Assembly: GCA_029378245.1 (NCBI GenBank)
Contig: JARKIF010000003.1
Location: 2,232,001 to 2,296,000, forward strand
Direction of reading: 5' to 3'
From: Roridomyces roridus
Lineage: Eukaryota > Basidiomycota > Agaricomycetes > Agaricales > Mycenaceae
DNA: 64,000 nucleotides
Position numbers and translations under genes: made by a program. Position 1 is the stretch's first letter. Every line of letters begins with the position of its first letter. The notes under the pieces were generated by a model. That model ran no database searches. It saw only the letters and a program-made list of their open reading frames with translations, and was not told the DNA's origin. Shown here piece after piece: positions 55,637-64,000 of this stretch.

Positions 55637-58012
55637 TCATGATACGCCATTGATATGTTTCGGTGGGCTTTCCACGTTCGTCGTGGCCGGCGTGGCTGGA
55701 GGTGATGCAAGGACAGCTGTCGGCTCCGCTGCAACTACTCGAGTTTCATCCGCAACGAGGGGGACAGCAGCCACATCCACATCACCTCCAGCCAGCGGCG
55801 GTGACGGCGTCGGTGACGCTGACAAAACATGTGGTGTAGGCATGCCGATGGGAAACGGCGGTGGGAAGGGCGGGTACCCTGGAACGCTTGGATAGTGGGG
55901 ATGTTGCTGAAAGTGTGCTGCCTCCTTTGCACGTGCTGCACGCCGACGTTCTCTGCGCTCCGCCTTCCTCTCCGCCTTGAGCTCCCGCTCCTCGCGCTGA
56001 AGAGCGACCCACGCAGACATCTCCCTCGCGGCAGCAACAGGCCGGTCACGGTTCAGAAGGAGATAGCCTTGTAATTCAGCAGGCGAAAACTCGTAATCAC
56101 GAACGGCAGCGGCGAACTGCTGAGCCAACTCTCCAAGTCGCGCGTCGCTCAAGCTCTGAGGCACAGTCTCCTTTGAGCTCGCCAAGGATGAATCTGGCTT
56201 GGGAGTTTTATCCACAATTGGTGCGACGCCGAGTCCGTCCGAGTCCGCCTTGGAAGAACTGGCACCCGTATCCGCGGGAACCTCCTGATGCGGCAACACA
56301 TCCTCCTCGGCATCTTTGAACAGCCTCTCGAAAAGCCCCTGCGCCTGAGCACCGGTCGCAAGTGTATATCGCACGCGTCGGTCAATCCGTCCAGGTCGCA
56401 TCAGCGCCGGATCTAGCCTATCTGCGTAATTCGTCTGCAAACGTTTACTTGTCAGTGGTTGCGAAAAACGGACCCGAACTCACCGTCGCAAAGAACAACT
56501 TTCCTTCCTCGCTCCCAATCCCATCAATCATATTCAGTAGCCCCGATAAGGTGACGCCGCTCCGAGGTGGACGGTCGCGGCGGACCGGAGAGCCGTCGCT
56601 ATCGTCGTCTTCTTCCCGCGAGGGAAGCGCGCAATCAATGTCCTCGACGAGTACGATGCTGCGCTTCGGGATTGTGGCTGTGGCACGCTGCAGAAAGGCA
56701 TCGTCGACGCTGGATAAGAGTGACTGTGAGATGTACAGAGCAGCATGAGGAGGCGGACTACAATGATGAAGAAAGGGAAAACGAGTGGATCTCAAGGTTT
56801 AATTCGCCAGCCTAGAGAACGTCAGTCTCAAACGGAGGCAAACTACGACAACCCACAATTGCATGGATCGTGGAGCCTAAATCACAGTCAGCAATCGAAA
56901 ACTTTCCAGAAGACTGAAACGTACTCTTCCCAGTTCCAGGCGGGCCGTAAAGCAGATATCCTCTCCGATGCGGGATACCCGCGCGATGATACCATGCCTC
57001 GGACGCGAAAAACCGTTTAGCATCGTTGATCAGGTCATCAAGAACGCCATCTTGGCGTGGTTAGTAAACCGAACAAGATCGCACCGGAGACATACCAGGC
57101 AAGATAATCGACTCCATGGGACGATGGGGCTTGCGCTTCACATTCCACAAGAAACTTCCACCAAAGCTGGGCTGCAGAGTGTAAATATTAGGGGCGAATT
57201 CAGACGATGCACATACCGAATCGGCAAGGAAGATGGTCACATAAGGCTTAATCTTCTGCTGGTATCCGCGGTGCGCCTCCTCGACGAGCTCCGATAGCAC
57301 GGAAAGCTTGCGCGTAAACACACTTATCTCCGCGGATTAGCCAATATCGGTATGTGTGGCAACACGCACGTCAGAAAAATGGCTGTGGACTGCTGCGGCT
57401 GGCCTGTATTGGCTTGCACCTGCGCACGGCAGCGCTGAACCTCGACCCAGTAACCCCGCCAAAGAAACAGTTGAGGGCTTTCGTACGCTGGCACATAGTC
57501 CGCCGAGCCTGTGATGTCGGGATCGGCCGAAACACTGACGCCGTATACAAGTTTGGAGCTCTTGGAAGACACGCGGAAGTCGCGCGTATGTTGCCACACA
57601 TCGTTCTCTGTCTACAGTCAGTTTGCACGCGGCCACAGAGAGCGTAGAACTGGAAGCCCACCAAGAAAAGGACTATCCACTCATATGCCGGGTCACCGAG
57701 GACGAACTCTGCACTCGTCGAATTCCCTGAATATCATGTTATGAGGCAACAAATTTGGTTACGGAATACGGACGGAATTTGAAACGATTGTACAGCCAGA
57801 CAAACGCGCGGCGGCATGCGTCGACCACGGCGCCAGCAGCAAGGCAGCTTGAGGCCATCGACAATGTACCCGTACGCCCACGTGTGCCTGAGACGCGCGA
57901 TATCAACGACCTGGATAGATCCTGGTATGCCTTTGATGCCATCCCAAAGACTCTGACCGCGACGAGGTGGAACGAGCAGATCGACGAAAGATGGGATGAG
58001 GGGGACGGCCAT
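55637..58012 (-). CDS. Bcs1-type AAA ATPase
   Basis: AAA+ protein of the BCS1 group. Yeast Bcs1 inserts the Rieske protein into complex III; fungal genomes hold many divergent paralogues of unknown role. The N-terminal helix region (VVDACRRAFVWLYNRFKF) and BCS1_N domain (HTRDFRVSSKSSKL, RGYWVEVQR) precede the AAA core: HRAGIPHRRGYLLYGPPGTGKS (Walker A split by an intron), STIHAI joined to AGELNLEIHSF, Walker B IVLVEDIDCA, and DPALMRPGRIDRRV with the Arg finger. The C-terminal tail is long and unusual: an Arg/Glu-rich helix (REERELKAERKAERRERRRA) and a Pro/Ala/Val-rich end (HPHYPSVPGYPPFPPPFP). The start is uncertain: the ATG at 58012 is out of frame with the helix region, so an indel or extra intron exists near 57870. 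Confidence 0.8.
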
Positions 58013-58729
58013 CGAAGAAGGAAGCTGACAGCAAGCAGGTCCATCAGGGTACGCCTATTTGTAGTTTCTCGGAATGGGGGCAGGCGGCTGTCCTTGCTTG
58101 TGGCGGATGACTTGGCTGTTGTCAATTTAAATAAGCGGGAGATCAGCGACCGAGCACACGAAAATCCATGGTCTCTCGCACTTTTTTGGTCCCGGAATAA
58201 ATTGCAGGTCTAGTTTTAGTCGGGGGAGGCTCGTGGTGGAGGGCGTCGGGGGAAAACGAGCACAAGGCGACCACATTGTCGTGTAACGTGCTGGCGTGGC
58301 AGGAATCAACGAATTGAAAGAATGTTTCAAGAGAGTTCGGGGACCTGCAACATTCGAGAGCGCAGGTGCGTGCACCAATCGCACGCCGTGGTCGAGGAAA
58401 GTGATGAGGAGCACTGACATTGATGTCGAACTCCGTTTCTCTGCCGTTGATCCGGACATCGGAGTTCATTCTCTTCTTGTCTCTGTCTTGTCTGGCCTCA
58501 ACTTTCAGCTCAAAAGCAATATGAATCTCACCTTGTCTCTCAGCCTGCTTCAATTTTCCATAGCCCCAGCCTCGAGGCCTGTCTCTGTGCTTCTCCTATC
58601 ACCCCGCCGATCTCCCTGCAAGTTTTGTCAAATTTTAAGCTTTTCCGGAACTGTTGCCCTGACATTGGCGACTTTTCAACTCTCTATTCCCGCTCTGTAA
58701 AATGATGAATCCCTGCTGGCTCTGATTGC
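58013..58729. promoter_or_regulatory. Divergent region between AAA ATPase and DUF6699 gene
   Basis: A 717-bp gap between divergent genes. Contains only short frames; a plus-strand open frame begins near 58700 that leads into the DUF6699 gene without an early ATG. Confidence 0.35.
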
Positions 58730-59490
58730 CTGGGAAGCACTTTTCAAGGACGTTTCAAAGCGCCTCCATCGATTTAACGACCCACCCGCTCATGCCACCC
58801 AAGACCATCCGATTAACCCAGTTGTATCCCAGCTCGAATTCGAGCCCGAGTCCCCATTACCATCATCTGAACCCACATCCCTGGTCACAAACCCCGCCCT
58901 CCACCCCGACACGCGCCCGTCTCCCTCGACTTTTCGCTCCCCTCGGCGATCTGGCGTGCCAACAGGCTCCTCGACCCTAAAATTCTCAGCAAGCCTGCTT
59001 GCATGCCCCCACAGACGCAAATTACCATCCGCATCGCAGCCGTAGGGTCCTCGCGCGGGCTGTGCGTGCTCGGCATCTCATCGCGCAACAGGCAAGGCGA
59101 GGCCGACTTTATCACTGTCGGGGACGTTCTCACGACAATCCACGATACGCTTCGGCAGCAGCTCTCCCTGCAGGAGGCAGATTCGGCTGCCCGGGGTGCA
59201 GATGTCCAACGATACCGTGTCCATCGAGTTTCCACCGTCGATACCTACTTGGAAGCCTCACACCTCGACCCCGGGACGTGCCGCGACGTGAAGAGGGCGG
59301 AGGTGATAACTGGAGTGCGTCGAGTCGATCTACTGCGTGGAGCAGTCATGTTCGACGGGATTGTCGTCAAGTCGAAATCCCCTGGAAAGCCCGAAATGTG
59401 GCTGGTTGGTTTGACGCCGGCGGAGCGGTATGCGGATGGTGAGTTGTTCTTCCTTGGGTCTGTTCTTCTTATTCAATTCTTGCAGTGTAG
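58730..59490 (+). CDS. DUF6699 family protein
   Basis: Basidiomycete protein family of unknown function. Core sequence: VSLDFSLPSAIWRANRLLDP, KPACMPPQTQITIRIAA, ADFITVGDVLTTIHDTLRQQ and VRRVDLLRGAVMFDGI, followed by MWLVGLTPAERYAD, matching the family's usual order. A frame change by one base near 58911-58918 (between NPALHPDTR and PVSLDFSLP) interrupts it. Upstream, an open frame (WEALFKDVSKRLHRFNDPP) continues to about 58700 without a Met, so the true start may lie in a missing exon; the ATG at 59003 would cut the domain in half. The final intron (about 59440-59485) gives a TAG at 59488-59490, but reading through to 59611 is possible. No signal peptide. Confidence 0.7.
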
Positions 59491-60576
59491 GGAGTGGTTG
59501 AAGAATAAGTACGATACACATCTTATAATGGTCAAATCCTTCCTACTTACAGTACATATATTCTTTCATGCGTACATACTAATCCGTTCCTCGAATCATT
59601 CCACGACTTAACCGCTGATCACAAAAAACGAAAGTTATGCTCTGTTCGACAATATCCGAGTCCTGCCTTCGCTGCTCGTCATACTCACCTCCACGCGGAT
59701 GAGAAGAAGAATCGCGCTGCCTGTGGCAGTGCTTGCATTGTGTACCGTGACGTAGCTTGACCTTCTCTGCACCCACAACCACCTACAGATCCTATCCGCC
59801 GCTGCGATCCCAGCTTTCTGCTCAGGCCGCCCCCGTTCTCAATCCTGCCCTGCAACTCTGACTACCATCTCGGGAATAGAAAAGCAGAGGCTCTCGTCTT
59901 GCTATTCTTATATGGTGGCTGACCCCTTCTACTGCTTGACACCGAAGTTATCCGACGCGACACTCCGTCTCCGAGCACACAACTGCTAACGGCAATTAAC
60001 TCAATGCTTAACTGCAACCGACGGCCTTTCACAATGAAATTATACGCAATCCCGCCTTAAAATGGCTCGGCGCTTTGTCGGGGCTCATAGGCCATTGTAC
60101 GTATCGGGGACCTTCGGCGTTCGTTTTGCCTATTGCTATTGTATAATCGCTGGGCGGAGGTCGCGCGGTGAAACAGCCCAACTTGACAGAGAGATCGGCA
60201 CTTTCTCAGGGTTGAACGAGGTGAGCCGACTCCGAGCAGCCGAGTGCTCAGCGCTCAGCGAGAAGCCGTCAGGCCTCGATATTTTTTTTCCGTCGGAGGC
60301 TCACTGTTTTTCTTTGCTGCCACCCATAACAGCACGCCTTCCCTAGCCCTCCTACTGCCCGCGGCCGTGTGCCACCTGGACTGTAATCATGGCGTGTGTA
60401 AGCTCATGCGGAGACGCCGAGTTTCTAACTAACCTGTATTGAAAGCACGAAATCCTTTCGGCAGGCCTATTCTTCACAGCTCAGCTCCGTTAGGAAGAGA
60501 CGGCATTCAAGAACCCATAAAAGCCGCTCACCTTTGGGTCTTCTTCTTCAGCGTCTTGTCTCCCATCGAGTCCACA
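59491..60576. other. Intergenic region and promoter of DyP copy R
   Basis: A 1.09-kb gap. No gene is supported. The last ~60 bp contain the TATA-like element shared with DyP copy L. Confidence 0.4.
60514..60530 (+). promoter_or_regulatory. Conserved TATA-like promoter element of DyP copy R
   Basis: CCCATAAAAGCCGCTCA, identical to the element upstream of DyP copy L, ends 46 bp before the ATG. A CAGCGTCTTGTC block nearer the ATG is also shared by both genes. Confidence 0.7.
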
Positions 60577-62659
60577 ATGCGCAAGTCTCTACATTCATTC
60601 ATTCTCGTCTCCTTGTTTGCTGTTGGGCACCTCGGTGTCAACGCCGAGGATCTCCCTCCTCGCCGTCGAGCCGCCCGCACCAAGTCGCTCTTCATCGGTC
60701 AGTCGTCGCTGGGCTGCATGTATCAAAGATACTGATGGGTCTCTGTCTTTTAGATGTCTCTGCGCTACCCAACCTGCCGACCGTCCAGGCGGTGTCGGAG
60801 ACCACCAACGCGCTCGACACCGACAACATTCAGTCCGACATCTTGATCGGGATGCAAAAAAACGAGGAGCTGTTCTACTTCTTTGGCGTCAAGGATGCAG
60901 CTACCTTCAAGTCGAAATTGGCGTCGGATATCCTGCCCTTAATTACTACTACGACGGAGGTATCAGCCGATTTCTCGAGTGCTTTCAACGGCTGAAACTT
61001 TGAGAAAAGGTTCTGGCTATCGACACTCCAACCACTCACCATGGTTAATCGTAGCGTTTTCCAACACGGGATTGATCGCTCTGGGAATGACAGAGTTGGT
61101 GTTCATTCTCAGCATCTTAGCCATTAATTAACTCGCTTCATATAGCGACCTCGGAGACTTCAACTTTGTTCAAGGCCAATTTGCCGACGTGCACAACCAG
61201 ACAGTCTTGATCGGAGACAACCCGTCGACGTGGGACGCTTCGTTTGCAGGCACCCAGATCCACGGGGTTTTTATCCTTGCGTCGGACACTGCGGCGAACA
61301 TCAACACCGAACTGGCGAACATTCAATCCATTCTGGGGGCATCGATTGTTGAAATGTTGGTGTCCTTCTTCTAGTTTGAGTGGTCGAGTCAACGTGTTTT
61401 TATAGCGAAAGTTTGCAAGGTGCTGCCCGTCCTGGTGATCAGCAAGGGCATGAACACTTTGGTTTTATGGTATTGCCTTTTCTTCGGCCCATGTTGACGA
61501 AGTTGAATAGATGTCTTTCTAGGATGGAATTTCTCAACCAGCCGTGAATGGGTTTACAAATCCGGTTCTGCCCGGTCAGACGTCTGGTACGTGTTGGCTG
61601 ATTATACACCGGAATTCTGCTCAAATCACTCCAGTGGACCCGGGTACGTTCTTGGTTGGCGAGATCGGCGATCCGAATCTAGACGCCCGGCCTGCGTGGG
61701 CCAAGGACGGCTCATTCCTCGTCTTCCGCAAACTCCAACAACTCGTCCCAGAGTTCAGCCAGTTCCTGACTGACCACCCGCTCGACGTACCAAGCCTCAC
61801 GCCTGCCGAAGGCTCAGAGCTCCTCGGCGCTCGTATGGTCGGCCGGTGGAAGAGCGGTGCCCCCGTCTTCCTCTCCCCCACGCACGACGACCCCGTCCTT
61901 GCAGCCGACCCAACCCGCAATAACAATTTCACGTACCTCATCGCAGACGCGCTGCCTGATCCCGGTACGGAAAACCATTTCAACCAGACCAACTGTCCCT
62001 TTGGCGCGCACATCCGTAAGGTGCACCCGAGAGGAGACCTCCAGCCCGGCAGTGGAGAGGAGACGCATTTCATCATCCGGTCGAGTATACCGTATGGCCC
62101 TGAGGTCACTGCTGCGGAGGCTGCGGCCAACACGACGAGTGTTGACCGGGGTCTTGCATTTGGTGCGTGTTAATTCAACTGATTTATTGGAAGGAAGGAA
62201 ATTTTCTGTCCAGTATCCTACCAGGCCAACATTTTCAACGGGTTCATGTTCTTGCAGAATGTGTGGATTAACAGCATCGTGTCAGTATCTTTCTTCAGGA
62301 GCAACAGGGTAGAGATTCACCGTTCTTGTTATACGTAGATTCCCATTCGGTAAAGTTGACCCGTAAGTCCTCGCACCAGATCGGAGTTTCCTGCTAAACT
62401 TATCGAATAGCACTATCGGCGTTGACCCTATCATCGGTACTCTCGGAGGCGGGCCAAAGAACATCTCTGGACTCGACCCGGCTGTGTTTGACCTCGACCA
62501 GTCGGATGTTAGCCACGACGTTGTTGAACCAAGAGGTATGCGCGGTTCGAATTTCCTTGGGTTATCGTTGACAACTTACTAGATTTCGTCGTCTCTCGCG
62601 GTGGAGAGTATTTCTTCTCGCCTTCGCTGACGGGTCTGAGCGCTATTGCGGCAGCGTAA
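60577..62659 (+). CDS. DyP-type haem peroxidase, copy R
   Basis: Paralogue of copy L in opposite orientation. Start at 60577 (MRKSLHSFILVSLFAVGHLGVNA signal peptide), then DNIQSDILIGMQKNEELFYF and DLGDFNFVQGQFADVHNQTV. GFM joined to DGISQPAVNGF gives the GxxDG motif; AWAKDGSFLVFRKLQQL, CPFGAHIRKVHPRGD (proximal His) and RSSIPYGPEV follow. The TAA is at 62657-62659 after SRGGEYFFSPSLTGLSAIAAA. One base too many at about 61050-61054 separates PLTMVN from AFSNTGLIALGM; copy L reads this stretch (MVNLAFSNTGLLSLG) without a break. Differences from copy L are scattered substitutions, so the duplication is not recent. Confidence 0.9.
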
Positions 62660-63091
62660 AGTTGGCTGAATAAAAAAGTTTCTGCATTTTTTGGGAGGTA
62701 TTTACGGTCCAGGGGTAATCAGCACGGGTATTTAGCACTCTGTTGGCATCGAGCAAATGGGATTTGTTGTTTTCCACGGCCTTTAGTTTCTCTATTATAA
62801 GTACTTAAATCTACATCCTCGAAATGTTCAAACCGGTAACCCGAACAAGGTGCAAAACTTCGATGACGACAACCGGGCCGGTACCCCTGTTTTCGACGGC
62901 CTCGGAATATCACACTAAACGCCGATCTCGCCTTTTACTAGATCGGCCCGGTTGTGTTCCGAGCTAAGGCCTGTTCACCAATTTATCCCCCTTCTCCTGT
63001 GAGAGAACCTTATCTTCTTGCTTTTTGGACCTCCGACAGGAATTGGTTTTGTGATGCTCACCATTTTTGCCCTTGATTGCCTACCACCACC
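62660..63091. other. Intergenic region with edge of DyP duplication
   Basis: Contains, at 62937-62961, the 25-bp inverted match to 52309-52333. The remainder is the promoter region of the right-edge F-box gene. No gene seen. Confidence 0.5.
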
Positions 63092-64000
63092 ATGCTGGGC
63101 ACCGAGCTCCGTGCCCGTCTCGAGCAAATCGAGCAGCAGATGCGCGCACTTGCTGACCGAAATGCATCTGCTACACGTCGATCTGAAGACCATCGTCTAC
63201 CCAGTCCTCACCTCTCCCAACGAAATCACTGCCGAGATCTTCAGTTCGATATGTCGAGGCCCACCCTAAGCAGTTGTCCGCTGCGCCTGACGGAGGTCTG
63301 CAAGCCCTGGAGGGAGCTGGCTCACTCGACTTGCCAACTTTGGACTTGCCTGCGTTCCGGTGAGTCGACTTGTCGTCCGCCGAGCACTCACTCATTCATC
63401 TAGCCCACATCCTCCCTGCATGGCTTCCACGCACCGGCGGCCTCCCTCTGCAAATAAAAGTCACGTTCACCGAGGAAGACGACCCTGCTCTCTTGCAGAT
63501 GTTGTCGCAGCATTCCTCTCAGTGGGAAACTCTCGAACTTGTATGGCGCAATCCCGACGCCTGCCCCATCGACCTCTCCGGCCTATTCCCAATCCTCAAA
63601 AGACTTGGCTATTCCGGCCGAACGGATCTACCCACGTTCCCTACCTCCTTCGATGCACCCCAGCTGCGAGATTTGCAGCTGGGCTTCGTCCACGACACAG
63701 ACCGATGGCACGACCCCTCCGTGTGCATGCGGTTGACCAAGGTCGAGCTCAACTGTCTCCTTCCGGGGGTCTCCCTGCAATTTCTCGCCCAGACTCCAAA
63801 CGTCCAAGAACTCTTCATCCGCTCCTTGAGCCGCACTTTCCCGCCCAATGCACCCACTCCTCTTCTCCTGCACCACCTCCACAACCTCCAAATCAGGGGA
63901 GAGTCCGACATGCTCGCCTACCTCACCCTCCCTGCCCTGAAAAGCCTGTCGTTCAGTTTGAAGAACAACGACTGGGAGGGGACTGCGGATCGACTGAGTC
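63092..64000 (+). CDS. F-box protein with LRR-like tail, 3' end off window
   Basis: Homologue of the F-box gene at 45959-47874. Start MLGTELRARLEQIEQQMRAL at 63092. The F-box region is split over three frames: MHLLHVDLKTIVYPVLTSPN and EITAEIF, then VRYVEAHPKQLS, then PLRLTEVCKPWRELAHSTCQ and LWTCLRSG. This requires small indels near 63163, 63241 and 63283. After an intron (about 63358-63405) the repeat region reads without a break (LPAWLPRTGGLPLQIKVTF, LRDLQLGFVHD, NVQELFIRSLS, LPALKSLSFSLKNND) to the window edge. As in its homologue it should bind SKP1 and present a substrate to ubiquitination; the substrate is unknown. Confidence 0.8.

Noticed and set aside
1..64000. CRISPR array, bacterial-type operons, riboswitches, tRNA or rRNA genes
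   Set aside because: None seen. The repeats present are transposon ends, gene duplications and protein modules. A few GGTTCAAAT-like strings (for example 32333 and 33737) lie in coding or intron sequence without a cloverleaf.

Overview
The window is eukaryotic nuclear DNA from a filamentous basidiomycete, most likely an Agaricomycete. Genes are dense and broken by many short GT-AG introns of about 45-70 nt. Several families are typical of mushroom-forming fungi: DUF6534 membrane proteins, DUF6699 proteins, Agaricomycete F-box/LRR-like proteins, DyP peroxidases and an M64 peptidase. Pectin methylesterase, GH28 polygalacturonase, GH16 glucanases and DyP peroxidases together suggest a plant-associated or plant-pathogenic lifestyle. 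A Rhizoctonia/Ceratobasidiaceae-like genome is my inference only.

Layout. 1-15.5 kb: SepH/Cdc7-type septation kinase (runs off the left edge), ankyrin protein, secreted carboxylesterase, secreted M64 peptidase, disordered CAAX-box protein, pectin methylesterase and a DUF6534 membrane protein. 15.7-23 kb: MFS transporter, Aurora kinase, Pep12-type SNARE and GH28 polygalacturonase. 23-26.7 kb: a rearranged zone with one copy of a GH16 gene, flanked by broken pieces of the neighbouring glutamate dehydrogenase and polygalacturonase genes. 26.8-38 kb: intact NAD-glutamate dehydrogenase, a tandem pair of double-PHD proteins, a 2OG-Fe(II) oxygenase and an SDR. 38-45.6 kb: a SIN1/AVO1 CRIM-like fragment, a type III polyketide synthase carrying a 34-bp tandem duplication, the second (inverted) GH16 copy and a secreted protein made of three tandem ~100-residue modules. 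46-49 kb: an F-box gene split by a 461-bp hAT-like MITE, then an EXO5-like fragment. 49.5-52.3 kb: no gene found, with paired hairpin repeats. 52.3-63 kb: two DyP peroxidase genes in inverted orientation around a Bcs1-type AAA ATPase and a DUF6699 gene. A second F-box gene runs off the right edge.

Three points matter most. (1) Many conserved coding exons contain isolated one-base insertions or deletions. Because the same defect separates two near-identical GH16 copies, and because housekeeping genes are hit as well, I suspect consensus sequence errors more than real pseudogenes. (2) The MITE at 46.1-46.6 kb has perfect 37-bp terminal inverted repeats and an 8-bp target duplication inside a coding exon, and that duplication supplies an AG acceptor which could allow the whole element to be spliced out in frame. 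(3) The three-module secreted protein at 44.3-45.6 kb matches no family I recognise and is the best candidate for an undescribed protein family here.

Gene models are hand-built from reading frames and splice signals. Outer ends are mostly firm; internal exon borders were checked only where stated.
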